A DNA stretch of 64,000 bases from NCBI RefSeq assembly GCF_025813715.1, contig NZ_CP107532.1:4418001-4482000 (forward strand), given 5' to 3'. Origin of the DNA: Methylobacterium sp. FF17 (GTDB taxonomy: Bacteria > Pseudomonadota > Alphaproteobacteria > Rhizobiales > Beijerinckiaceae). The notes under the pieces were generated by a model that did no database searches, was not told where the DNA came from, and saw only the letters and a list, made by a program, of their open reading frames with translations. Below, piece by piece: positions 16,869 to 24,746 of the stretch. The position numbers and the translations under genes were made by a program. Numbering within the stretch: position 1 is the first letter of the stretch; every line of letters begins with the position of its first letter.

Positions 16869-17825
16869 ATGCTGAACCGACGCACCCTGCTCGCCGCGGG
16901 TCCTGTCTTGGCGGGTCCTCTCTTGGCGAGCCCGCTCTGGGTCTGTTCCGCGATGGCCGGTCCCGAAGCGGCGCGGGCGGACGATCGATCGGAGCCGCCC
17001 ACGGCCCTGGCGCAGCGTTTCGCCGCCCTCGAGGCCGAGAGCGGGGGCCGCCTCGGCGTCCGGGTCCGCGATACGCGGACGGGCGCCACCTTCGGGCATC
17101 GCGCCGACGAGCGCTTCCCGCTCTGCAGCACCTTCAAGCTCCTGGCGGCCGGCGCGGTGCTGGCGCGGGTCGATGCCGGCCGCGAGAGCCTGGAGCGCCG
17201 CATTCCCTACGGACCCGCCGACCTCGTGGACTATTCGCCCGCCACGCAGCCGCGCCTCGGCGCAGGCGGCATGGCGTTGGGAGGCATGGAGTTGGGAGGC
17301 ATGGCGCTGGGGGACCTGTGCGAGGCGGCCGTCACGCTCAGCGACAACACCGCCGCCAACCTCATTCTCTCCACCCTCGGCGGCCCCGCTGGACTCACGG
17401 CCTATCTGCGCACGCTGGGCGATCCGGTCACCCGCCTGGACCGGACCGAGCCGACCTTGAACGAGGCGGTGCCGGGCGACCCCCGCGACACCACCACGCC
17501 CGCCGCGATGCTGGCGGACCTGGAGCGCCTGACGCTCGGGCCGGCCCTGACCGACGCCACGCGGGCGATCCTCGTGGGCTGGCTCCGGGGCAACCGGACC
17601 GGCGATTCCCGTCTGCGGGCCCGATTGCCCGGGGGCTGGCAGGTGGGTGACAAGACGGGTTCGGGCCCGCGGGGGACCACCAACGACGTCGGCCTGCTCT
17701 GGCCCCCGGAAGGCGCGCCGCTCCTCGTCGCGGTCTACCTCACCGAGACGGAGGCGCCCGTGGCGCGGCGCGAGGCGACGATCGCGGCGGTCGGCCGCGC
17801 GGTCGCGGATCTCCGCCTGCGCTGA
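16869..17825 (+). CDS. Class A beta-lactamase with a tandem-repeat insertion
   Basis: 318 residues. The ATG chosen has a GAGGAG ribosome site nine bases upstream and gives a Tat/Sec-like signal (LNRRTLLAAGPVLAGPLL). All class A catalytic motifs are present: S87-T-F-K90, S158-D-N160, an omega-loop EPTLNEA with the general-base glutamate, and K262-T-G264 (GDKTGSG). Just before SDN is an extra run of GGMAL/GGMEL/GGMAL where relatives have one ADGMTVGELC-like segment. That adds about ten residues near the active-site wall and comes from 15-bp DNA repeats. Likely periplasmic hydrolysis of penicillins or cephalosporins; the effect of the insert is unknown. Confidence 0.9.
   Translation: MLNRRTLLAAGPVLAGPLLASPLWVCSAMAGPEAARADDRSEPPTALAQRFAALEAESGGRLGVRVRDTRTGATFGHRADERFPLCSTFKLLAAGAVLARVDAGRESLERRIPYGPADLVDYSPATQPRLGAGGMALGGMELGGMALGDLCEAAVTLSDNTAANLILSTLGGPAGLTAYLRTLGDPVTRLDRTEPTLNEAVPGDPRDTTTPAAMLADLERLTLGPALTDATRAILVGWLRGNRTGDSRLRARLPGGWQVGDKTGSGPRGTTNDVGLLWPPEGAPLLVAVYLTETEAPVARREATIAAVGRAVADLRLR
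17265..17309. repeat. Three 15-bp tandem repeats inside the beta-lactamase gene
   Basis: Units encode GGMAL, GGMEL and GGMAL, with the nucleotide copies differing at only a few positions. The period is a multiple of three and the frame is kept. Confidence 0.92.
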
Positions 17826-17877
17826 GCCTGGCGGGCGGCAAACCTCGCGGGCGGTCCCGGCGTCCGGCCGCGCGGGC

Positions 17878-18096
17878 CTACCAGTGTCGGGCGGCGGGCG
17901 GGTTCCGATCACCGTCGAAGTCCCGGCGGAGCCGCTCCCGGCGCAGGGTCTGTCCGGCCGCGAGATGGTCGAAGAACTGCTTCCGCTGGCGGCGCGCCTC
18001 CCGGTCGACCTTCGGCTCGTCGGGCCAGGTGGACGCCGAATAGACGGCAACGGGCATGACCGCCAGGATACAGATCGCGAGGATGGAACGAAACAT
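17878..18096 (-). CDS. Small exported protein, probably stress-induced
   Basis: 72 residues: hydrophobic N-terminal segment MFRSILAICILAVMPVAVYSAS with a plausible signal peptidase site, then a charged helical stretch rich in Arg, Asp and Glu (RREARRQRKQFFDHL-like composition). I do not recognise a family. A GGAAC-N17-GTT element lies about 40 bases upstream on the same strand, which supports a real gene under EcfG-type control. The ribosome site is weak (GGCGG). Confidence 0.6.
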   Translation of the reverse strand: MFRSILAICILAVMPVAVYSASTWPDEPKVDREARRQRKQFFDHLAAGQTLRRERLRRDFDGDRNPPAARHW

Positions 18097-18136
18097 ACCG
18101 CCGCTCGTCGTCGGGGCCGCTCATGAACCTTCGCTC

Positions 18137-18161
18137 AACATTCCGTGATGCGCCCCGTTCC
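18137..18161 (-). promoter_or_regulatory. Near-consensus EcfG-type promoter for the small exported protein
   Basis: On the minus strand GGAAC is followed after 17 bases by GTT, the base before GTT being T rather than C. Position and direction fit the gene starting at 18096. Confidence 0.5.
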
Positions 18162-18291
18162 GCGTGCAGTCGTTACGGAACCGCGTCCTCAGAATCGATG
18201 GTTTCCAAAGCGTTCCCGCCCGCATGCGGCCTCCGTCCTCCCGGTGACGGAGAGCGTTACTACGGCCACGTCTCGTTAAGCCGAGGACCCG

Positions 18292-18615
18292 CTATGCCAA
18301 CGACTTGCCCGAAGCCCGCTGCGCCGGCGGTTGCTTCAGGTGCTGAACCAGGGGTGCGCGGTCGACGACGACGCCGTTCGCCTCCAGATCGGCCTGGACG
18401 CGCGCGATCAGGGCGTCGTCCTTCGTCCCCTGGATCACCGAGGCCATCAGTTCCTCGGCATAGGCGAGGGCGCTGAAGTGATCCACACCGAGCACCTGCG
18501 CCGCATAGGCCGCGAGGGACTGGACCCCCTGGGCATGCACGCGGAACCGGGCTTCCTCCGTGCGCACGAAGAGCATCTCGGCCGCGCGTTCACGTTCCTC
18601 GAAGAATCGCGACAT
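18292..18615 (-). CDS. DUF1476 protein (ATP synthase inhibitor zeta-like paralogue)
   Basis: 107 residues. The N-terminus FFEERERAAEMLFVRTEEARFRVHAQ corresponds to the family pattern DREKAFExKFAHDEExRFR, followed by a predicted helical bundle. Canonical members are the zeta inhibitor of the F1F0-ATPase in alphaproteobacteria such as Paracoccus, acting through the N-terminal segment. Here that segment has diverged (MSRFFEER instead of MTTFDDRE), so this is probably a paralogue, and inhibition of ATP synthase is uncertain. It stands alone, with no operon partner. Confidence 0.75.
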   Translation of the reverse strand: MSRFFEERERAAEMLFVRTEEARFRVHAQGVQSLAAYAAQVLGVDHFSALAYAEELMASVIQGTKDDALIARVQADLEANGVVVDRAPLVQHLKQPPAQRASGKSLA

Positions 18616-19076
18616 CGGACGTTTCCTTCCCGATCGAGAACAGCCTCGCTGTGCGAATACTGGTCGTTCGACGAGGTTAAGACTGGAGGAGCGCCTCCGC
18701 TTTCACAAACAGCAAACCGCCTCGACGGCGGGAGGCCGGTCCGTCGCGCGGGTTCCCGTCGGCCCGCAGGCCAAGGTGCGGCGGACGGTATGGGGTCGGG
18801 CGTTCCCAAGATGCGTTCGGCATCAGCCGCCGTTCAGACAAGCTTCCGTGGAACAACGCAAAGTCTAGGCTCGCGTCCTGTCACGAAACCGCAGGCTCAA
18901 CCGCCCGCTAGATCGGGGCGGGTTGTATCGCCGCGGGCGATGTCGGCGTCATAGGACCTCGGCAATCCGCTCCGTTGCCTTCGCGGTTCCGTCATCTGGC
19001 GGACGAACCGCGCGGATCGCGGCGGATGCTTCGAGCCGGTAAGCGTTCTTTAACGGACGCCTCCGAAACTCGCCAA
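18616..19076. other. Intergenic region with no recognised gene
   Basis: It separates the divergent DUF1476 and vWA genes. It contains a short perfect hairpin GGAGG-AGCG-CCTCC at 18685-18698. Open frames here have unordered composition on both strands and are shadows. The promoters of both flanking genes must lie here, but I cannot assign one with confidence. Confidence 0.55.
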
Positions 19077-20624
19077 ATGAGGGAGTTTTACAACCAGATA
19101 CACCGGGCGGGGCGGCGGTTCCGGGGCGGCGAGGGTGGTGCGGTCGCCCTGATCTTCTCTCTGGCCCTGATCCCGATGCTGATGCTCGCCGGCATCGTCA
19201 TCGATTACGGCGCCAACTCGAACGCGCGCCAGCAGGCGCAGAACAGCGTCGATGCGACGGTCCTGGCCCTCGCCAAGCTGCCGCCCGCGACGAGCGACGC
19301 CGTCCTGCGGGACAAGGCCACCAAGCAGATCACGGCGGCGATGACGCGGACCCAGGCGGAAGGCGTCACGGTCGCGCTGCAACGGTCCGACGACACGATC
19401 CGGGTCACGCTGAGCGCCACGACGCCGACCACGCTGACCCGGCTGGGGGGCTTCAGCAGCCTGCCCCTCGTGGTGTCGGGAAGCGCGCGGCGCGGATCCG
19501 GCAACCTGGAGGTCGCGCTGGTCCTCGACAACACGGGGTCCATGCGGGGCACGAAGCTGACGAACCTCAAGGCCGCCGCGACGGACCTCGTCGCCAGCCT
19601 GTTCCGGGAGGTCGATCCCGCCAGGCCGAACGCCCTCCGGATGGCGGTCGTCCCGTTCTCGATGACCGTCAATGTGGGCGCCGCGAATGCGGGGGCGAGC
19701 TGGATCGACAAGGACGGGCTCGCCTCCTACCATTCCCAGATCTTCGCATCGAAGGCGAACCGGCTGACGCTCTTCGGCCGGCTCGGCGTTCCCTGGGGCG
19801 GCTGCGTCGAGGGGCGCCCGATGCCCTACGACGTCTCCGAGACGGCGGCGACGACGGGAAACCCCGACACCCTGTTCGTGCCCTACTTCGCACCCGACGA
19901 GTCGGACCGCGACGGGAACTCGGTGAACGACTACCTCTACGACTATCCGCTGTTCGGGGGGCTGCTCGTCCTCGACAACCGGGTGCGGCAGGGCCAGGTC
20001 GCCAAGTACGGCACGGCCTACAAGGTCTCGAAGACGGACCGTTCCGGGGGCCCGAACGGCTACCTGTACGGGCCCAATGCCGGGTGCGAGCTGCAGCCGA
20101 TCACGCCCCTGACGACCTCGCAGGCGACCCTGACGAGCGCGATCGGCGCGATGACGCTGAGCGGCGACACCAACATCCCCCTGGGCCTCGTCTGGGGCTG
20201 GCACGCGCTCTCGCCCTTCGGCCCCCTGGTGAAGGGCGCCGATTACACGGACCAGACCGTGCGGAAGTTCGTCGTGCTGATGACGGACGGACAGAACCAG
20301 GTCGGGAACCCGCTTTCGGACAACGCCTCGTTCTATTCGGGCACGAGCTACATCTGGGCCAACCGGATCGGCACGGTCTCGTCGGATCTGGGCGCGCGGA
20401 CCCGGGCCCTGGATGCGCGCCTCTCGACCCTCTGCGCCAACATGAAAGCGGCCGGGATCCAGATCTTCACCGTGCGGGTCGAGGTCACGGACGGGACGAG
20501 CGATCTCCTGCGGACCTGCGCGACGAGCCCGAGCATGTTCTTCGACGTCGCGGATTCCGCCGATCTGACCACCGCCTTCAAGTCGATCGGCGCGCAGATC
20601 AGCGAACTCCGGATCTCCCGGTGA
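19077..20624 (+). CDS. TadG-like pseudopilin with von Willebrand A domain
   Basis: 515 residues from ATG (MREFYNQIH); an ATG at 19026 in the same frame is possible. The N-terminus has the TadE/TadG pattern: a short charged leader with GGAVALIFSLALIPMLMLAGIVIDYG as the single membrane helix. A vWA domain starts near residue 145 with the metal-site motif DNTGSM (D151). It lies mainly outside the membrane and ends near FKSIGAQISELRISR. Known relatives belong to Flp/Tad pilus loci and act in assembly or adhesion. It is the first of three genes of this class; no Tad ATPase, secretin or prepilin peptidase is in the window. Confidence 0.87.
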   Translation: MREFYNQIHRAGRRFRGGEGGAVALIFSLALIPMLMLAGIVIDYGANSNARQQAQNSVDATVLALAKLPPATSDAVLRDKATKQITAAMTRTQAEGVTVALQRSDDTIRVTLSATTPTTLTRLGGFSSLPLVVSGSARRGSGNLEVALVLDNTGSMRGTKLTNLKAAATDLVASLFREVDPARPNALRMAVVPFSMTVNVGAANAGASWIDKDGLASYHSQIFASKANRLTLFGRLGVPWGGCVEGRPMPYDVSETAATTGNPDTLFVPYFAPDESDRDGNSVNDYLYDYPLFGGLLVLDNRVRQGQVAKYGTAYKVSKTDRSGGPNGYLYGPNAGCELQPITPLTTSQATLTSAIGAMTLSGDTNIPLGLVWGWHALSPFGPLVKGADYTDQTVRKFVVLMTDGQNQVGNPLSDNASFYSGTSYIWANRIGTVSSDLGARTRALDARLSTLCANMKAAGIQIFTVRVEVTDGTSDLLRTCATSPSMFFDVADSADLTTAFKSIGAQISELRISR

Positions 20625-20631
20625 CGGCGCC

Positions 20632-21201
20632 GTGACGCACGCGCAGCCCCGCGCCGGATTCCGCCTGCGCCTCGCCCGCTTCGCGCGGGCCCGCGACGGG
20701 GCGACGGCCGTCGAGTTCGCCCTGGTCGCGCTGCCGTTCCTCATCCTCCTCTGCGCCATCTTCGAATCCTGCCTCCTGACCTTCGCGCAGCAGACCCTGA
20801 ACAACGCGGTCGATCGCGCCGGGCGCCAGGTCTTCACCGGCACCTTCCAGGAGGGCTACGACGGCACCCCCGCCGTCGAACGGTTCCGGACCGCGCTCTG
20901 CGCCGGACCGACCCTCTTCGACTGCAATGCCGTCAAGCTGGAGGTGACGACTTCCCAGACCTTCGCGGCGGTCGCGGCATCCGACCCCTACGACGCGAAC
21001 GCGAAGGCCCTGTCGTCGAGCTTCGGCGCGCGGTTCCAGTGCCCGGCGGGCAACGACGTGGTCACGATCCGCGCCGCCGTGGTGGTGCCCCGGTTCTTCA
21101 CGATCCTCGACCTCTCGCCGCGCAAGGTCGGCGCGGGCAGCCAGCTCATCGTCGCCACCGCCGTGTTCCGCGCCGAGCCCTACGCCGCGGGGCGCTGCTG
21201 A
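20632..21201 (+). CDS. TadE-like pseudopilin
   Basis: 189 residues with a GTG start seven bases after the vWA gene. The N-terminal segment DGATAVEFALVALPFLILL is the TadE signature: a Glu five residues into the hydrophobic helix, as in type IV pilin-like processing. The rest is an extracytoplasmic domain with several cysteines (LLCAIFESCLLTF, ALCAGPTLFDC, FQCPAGND) that may form disulfides. Stop and next start overlap (TGATG), so it is coupled to the following gene. Probably a minor pilin or assembly partner of the vWA protein. Confidence 0.85.
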   Translation: MTHAQPRAGFRLRLARFARARDGATAVEFALVALPFLILLCAIFESCLLTFAQQTLNNAVDRAGRQVFTGTFQEGYDGTPAVERFRTALCAGPTLFDCNAVKLEVTTSQTFAAVAASDPYDANAKALSSSFGARFQCPAGNDVVTIRAAVVVPRFFTILDLSPRKVGAGSQLIVATAVFRAEPYAAGRC

Positions 21202-21761
21202 TGCGCCGCTTCGCACGCTGCGCGGACGGGATCGCGGCCCTGGAGTTCGCCCTCGTCGCCCCGATCCTGCTCCTGCTGCTGATGGGCTCCATCGAGCTGC
21301 CCAGGGCCTACGGCACCAGCCAGGGACTGCTGCGCGCGGTGCGCACCATGGCCGACCTGATCTCCCGCGGCAGCGTGACCAGCGTGGACGACGTCTACGC
21401 GGCGGGGGCGGCGGTGACCTTCCCCGACAACACCGCGGGCGCCGGCATCGTCCTGACGGCGGTGGGCGTCTACCAGAAGGGGACGAGCCTGGAGGCGCGG
21501 GTCTGCTCCAGCGTCGCGCGCAACGCGACGGCCCGGGTGGTGGGCAGCGTCGTCGACCCGCCCCCCGAGACCCAGATGACGGCCGGGGCCCGCTACGTCA
21601 TGGCGGAGGCGACGTTCCCCTACACGCCGATCTTCGACATCGTCCCGGGGCTCAGGGGCCTCGTCCTCGCGCGGCAGGCCGCCTGGCCGATGCGCGGGAC
21701 AGGGAGCGGCGCCGCGACCGAGACGATCCTGCCCGGCGGCAGGTCCTGTCCCGCCGCCTAG
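21201..21761 (+). CDS. TadE/TadG-like pseudopilin
   Basis: 186 residues. N-terminal ADGIAALEFALVAPILLLLLMGSIE repeats the TadE pattern (Glu in the helix). The body is hydrophilic with a VLARQAAWPM segment near the end, seen in TadE family members, and two cysteines. It overlaps the previous gene by one base. It is the last gene of a three-gene unit; the plus-strand unit converges here with the minus-strand gene at 21758, and the ends overlap by four bases. Confidence 0.83.
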   Translation: MRRFARCADGIAALEFALVAPILLLLLMGSIELPRAYGTSQGLLRAVRTMADLISRGSVTSVDDVYAAGAAVTFPDNTAGAGIVLTAVGVYQKGTSLEARVCSSVARNATARVVGSVVDPPPETQMTAGARYVMAEATFPYTPIFDIVPGLRGLVLARQAAWPMRGTGSGAATETILPGGRSCPAA

Positions 21762-22207
21762 CGGGCCGGCATGCGCCGGATCCGGTCGATGTTCCCGGTG
21801 GAGAGGTCGGTGTAGAGGCTGCGCCCGGACGTCTCGGGCGCGGCCGTCCTCGGGGCCGCGCGCGGCCGGGCCGCCTCGGGGCTGGTCTCGACACCGGCGC
21901 TTCGCCGCCCGTTGACGTAGTAGCTGCGCACCGTCGTCCGGTAGGGGGGCGTATCCCCGCAGCCCTCGCAGATCGAGGTCGTCCAGGATTGCCAGAGGCC
22001 GTTCGTCTTCTCGTCGACCGAGGCGGCGCGCTCGCGATGGGCCGAGGCGAGCTGCAGCGTGTCGAGATCCTTCGTCGGCGCTGGCGCGGCCCGGGGCGGG
22101 GCCGCCGCAGCCTCGCCGGTCACCGTGATCGGGGCGGTGGCGCTCGACTGGGCGAGCGCGGTTCCGCCGAGGCAGGCGAAGGCCAGGAGCGAGCTTCGCA
22201 GGCGCAT
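21758..22207 (-). CDS. Exported protein of unknown function
   Basis: 149 residues from the ATG preceded by GGGAG eight bases upstream. Signal peptide MRLRSSLLAFACLGGTALAQ, then an Ala/Pro-rich linker (VTGEAAAAPPRAAPAPTKD) and a small C-terminal domain with a CEGCG cysteine pair followed by YRTTVRSYYVNGRRS. I do not recognise the family. The CxxC pair may bind a metal or form a disulfide in the periplasm. Convergent with the TadE unit. Confidence 0.65.
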   Translation of the reverse strand: MRLRSSLLAFACLGGTALAQSSATAPITVTGEAAAAPPRAAPAPTKDLDTLQLASAHRERAASVDEKTNGLWQSWTTSICEGCGDTPPYRTTVRSYYVNGRRSAGVETSPEAARPRAAPRTAAPETSGRSLYTDLSTGNIDRIRRMPAR

Positions 22208-22385
22208 GGATGACTCCCGTTCTGAATGGAACGGGATCAATGCATGATGTTCGCCTCCGGTTTGGCCGACTAATCCCTTCGCCCCAACCCGAACGGCAAA
22301 TCTTTGGAGGTATCGAATTCGAGAGGAGAGATCTCGCGCCGTCGCAGGGTCGGCCGGACCGGTCACGACGTCGGCGGCCCCCGCC

Positions 22386-22688
22386 CTAGCGGCGCGGCGG
22401 GGCGGATTTCGGCCTGGGCATCTTCACCACCGTGTTGCGCGGCTTGCCGAAGGGCCGCAGCGGCGCCTTGGCGGCCAGGGCGGCGCGGGCGATCTCCTGG
22501 GGGTTCGGCGCGCCGCTGGCGATCCGGCGCAACGCCTCCTGCATCTCCTCCAGGGTCTGGGCGGATTCACCCTCCAGCGTCTCCTCCGGGCGGATGCCGT
22601 TGAGTTCCGGGGCGATCTCCTCGGCCGCCTCGCGCAATTCGGCGATGAGTTCGGCGGGGGAGTAGCGCGGGGGGATCGTCTGGACCAT
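22386..22688 (-). CDS. Hypothetical protein
   Basis: 100 residues from ATG (MVQTIPPRYSPAELIAELREAAEEI). Highly charged, predicted helical N-terminal two thirds, and a basic C-terminus (RPFGKPRNTVVKMPRPKSAPPRR) that could bind nucleic acid or membrane lipid. No signal peptide, no known motif. It is divergent from the gene at 22810, with ~120 bases between. I do not recognise it. Confidence 0.6.
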   Translation of the reverse strand: MVQTIPPRYSPAELIAELREAAEEIAPELNGIRPEETLEGESAQTLEEMQEALRRIASGAPNPQEIARAALAAKAPLRPFGKPRNTVVKMPRPKSAPPRR

Positions 22689-22809
22689 GGCGCGACCATG
22701 GCAGGCGGTGGCATGGTCGGCAACCGACGGCGTCCGCGCGGCCGATCCGAACGGTTCCGGCCCCTCGCGCGTTGCTGTCGCCTCGGGACGTCGGAGGGGG
22801 GAGAGCAGC

Positions 22810-23121
22810 ATGCGCACCTGGAGGGCCATGGACCGGGCCCCGCATGACGGCCGCTGGATCATCGCGATCCATCGCGACGATCCCGACCGGCGCGCGGTGG
22901 TGCGCTGGGATCCGCGCGGGCTCGGCGATCCCGAACCCTGGCACGTCGCCTCCTGCCAGCACAGCTACCCGGCCGACGCCTTCACGGACTGGATGGACTT
23001 TCCGGATTGTCCCCTGCCCGACTGCCCCCTGCCCGAACGGCCGGACCCGGCCGAGGCGCGGGACCTCCCGGAAGCTCACGCCGGCGAACGGCGCGTCGGG
23101 TTCGCGCCGCCCCTGGGCTGA
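22810..23121 (+). CDS. Hypothetical protein with a duplicated DCPLP motif
   Basis: 103 residues from ATG, preceded by a GGGGGAG site. The N-terminal half (MRTWRAMDRAPHDGRWIIAIHRDD and VVRWDPRG) has the pattern of small DUF551-like proteins that carry an APxDGRxI motif; function unknown. A 15-bp duplication gives DCPLPDCPLPE near residue 68. The 3' end overlaps the convergent PepSY gene by 46 bases, so transcripts from either gene would be antisense to the other there. Confidence 0.65.
   Translation: MRTWRAMDRAPHDGRWIIAIHRDDPDRRAVVRWDPRGLGDPEPWHVASCQHSYPADAFTDWMDFPDCPLPDCPLPERPDPAEARDLPEAHAGERRVGFAPPLG
23005..23034. repeat. Two 15-bp tandem repeats in a coding sequence
   Basis: GATTGTCCCCTGCCC and GACTGCCCCCTGCCC lie head to tail and encode DCPLP twice. 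Confidence 0.85.
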
Positions 23122-24746
23122 GCCCCGCGCCGCAGGCGGCGCCAGCCCAGCACGACGCCCGTGAGGGCGATGCCGGCGCCGAGGCCGTTGAGGAGCCACA
23201 TCACGAGGTCCCAGGCCGGTCGGGCCTGGAACAGGATCGCGAAGTCGAGGCGGTGGGGCGCCTCGAACAGCCAGCGCTGGAGCCGGCCGCTGGCATCCAG
23301 CCGGTCGAGGAGGGCGCCGCTCTCCGGGTCGACGTGGAGCCAGGTCGCGGCCGGGTCGTCGAAGCGCAGGCGCAGGACGGGCAGGGGCCGCGTGTCGTGG
23401 TGGGGATACCAGTAGGCGTCGTAGGCGGTGAGCGTCTCGGCGCCCGCCAGCCGCGCCTCCGGCAGGGCGGCGCCGGCGGCGGCCAGCACGGCCGCGCGGG
23501 TCGGGGGCGCGACCACGACCCGCGCGGCCTTGGCATCGGCACCGACGCGCACGGGCCGGCCGCCGACCCGTGCGATCCGGACCTCGACGATCCCGGGCCG
23601 GCGCAGCGCCCCCCAGGGCTCGCCGTCCGGCGCCGCCGCCGGCCCCGCATAGGCGTCCCGCATCTCCGCCGGCGGCATGCGGGGCGAGAACCAGTGGTTC
23701 GGGTTCATGGAGAGCCAGCCGCTCGCCGCGAAGCTGACGAGGCTCACCCCGCCGACGACCCCGAACAGGTGGTGCCAGCGCGCGAGGCCGCGATAGGGCG
23801 TCACGCCGCCCGCATAGGGGCGACGCAGGCGCAGGCGCCAGATCCCGAGGACGAGCCCGCTCACCGCACCCGCGACCGCCACGCCCGACACCCAGAGCAC
23901 GATTCCGCGCCAGAGGTCCGCCCGGGCCCGCAGGGGCGTCGGGTAGAACCAGTGCGGGATCGCGCCGAGCCAGTTCCACAGGCGCTCCCGCCGCGTGGTG
24001 TCGAGCACGACCGTGCCGGTGCGCGCGGAGACGTAGAGTTCGGTCCCGGCCGCGTCGCCGAGCGCCACCACGTGGAAGGGGCGGAGCGGATCGTAGCGGT
24101 CCCGCACCGTCCACTGGTCGCGGATGACCGCCCGCACCGTGGCGCCCGGCCCGAACGGGGCGCGGGCCTCCCCCGCGTCGATGTCCCCGAGCACGGCCCC
24201 GGTCTCGGCCGAGACGACGTGCCGGGCGCCGTCCCGCGTGGTCACCTGATAGACCGGCGCCCCGCCCGGCTGGGCGATCGGCTCCCCGCAAGGGCGATGG
24301 GCCCGCGCTCCGCCGGGCAGCGTGTCCTGCACGCCGCTCGACGCAGCACCGGGCTCCCTCTCCCGGACGGAGAGGTCCGGGGTGAGGCGTGGTCCATCGC
24401 CGGAGAGGGCACACCCCGCACCCTGTCCCGGCTCCCGAACGCGGGAATCCCCGTGCCTCCCGCCCGATGGGGGAGAACCGGAGCCTCGCATCGACAGGCT
24501 GAGCCCGCCGGGGGCGGGGTCGAGCCCGGTCCCGGCCAGCGCGGCGTCGGGGCCGAGGCGCACCCGGTCCCAGGCGATCGGCGCCAGGCGGGACAGGCGC
24601 TCCGCCTCGGTGAGCGCCGGAAACGCCACGTAGAGCATCACCAGGCCCGACAGCACCCAGGCGGCGAGGAACAGACCCGTGGCGATGCCGAGCCAGCGAT
24701 GGCCGAGGATGAGCCAGCGCTTCAGGGGCTTCAGGAGAGCCCGCAT
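23076..24746 (-). CDS. PepSY-associated membrane protein with an in-frame insertion
   Basis: 556 residues. N-terminal helix (WLGIATGLFLAAWVLSGLVMLYVA), a periplasmic region, then GIVLWVSGVAVAGAVSGLVLGIW, a second pair of helices near HHLFGVVGGVSLVSFAASGWLSM, another PepSY-like domain and a last helix. This is the layout of PepSY-TM proteins beside siderophore receptors, several of which are thought to reduce metal-chelates. The ATG overlaps the stop of the TonB gene (TGATG), so the two are coupled. Residues about 85-160 look unlike the family: Arg/Gly/Pro-rich, encoded by a REP-like element. The frame stays open, so the protein may still be made. Confidence 0.85.
   Translation of the reverse strand: MRALLKPLKRWLILGHRWLGIATGLFLAAWVLSGLVMLYVAFPALTEAERLSRLAPIAWDRVRLGPDAALAGTGLDPAPGGLSLSMRGSGSPPSGGRHGDSRVREPGQGAGCALSGDGPRLTPDLSVREREPGAASSGVQDTLPGGARAHRPCGEPIAQPGGAPVYQVTTRDGARHVVSAETGAVLGDIDAGEARAPFGPGATVRAVIRDQWTVRDRYDPLRPFHVVALGDAAGTELYVSARTGTVVLDTTRRERLWNWLGAIPHWFYPTPLRARADLWRGIVLWVSGVAVAGAVSGLVLGIWRLRLRRPYAGGVTPYRGLARWHHLFGVVGGVSLVSFAASGWLSMNPNHWFSPRMPPAEMRDAYAGPAAAPDGEPWGALRRPGIVEVRIARVGGRPVRVGADAKAARVVVAPPTRAAVLAAAGAALPEARLAGAETLTAYDAYWYPHHDTRPLPVLRLRFDDPAATWLHVDPESGALLDRLDASGRLQRWLFEAPHRLDFAILFQARPAWDLVMWLLNGLGAGIALTGVVLGWRRLRRGAQPRGGANPTRRSPA
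24352..24486. repeat. REP-like intergenic element inserted in frame in the PepSY gene
   Basis: Bases here have the character of the abundant proteobacterial palindromic repeats: CTCCCTCTCCCGGACGGAG with GGAGAGG and GGGTGAGG-type motifs, CACACCCCGCACCC, a GAACGCGGGAATCCCC segment and a final GGGGGAGAACC. Within the protein this covers residues absent from PepSY relatives. I cannot count copies in the rest of the genome. The exact borders are approximate. Confidence 0.6.

Noticed and set aside
12366..18050. Very long open frame of 1,894 codons antisense to the Pls/PosA and beta-lactamase genes
   Set aside because: GC-rich coding DNA keeps antisense frames open. The product is Arg/Gly/His/Asp-rich without domains and lies opposite genes with full motifs.
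22224..22248. GGAAC...GTT near 22.2 kb considered as an EcfG promoter
   Set aside because: Spacing is one base short and it does not point to a gene.
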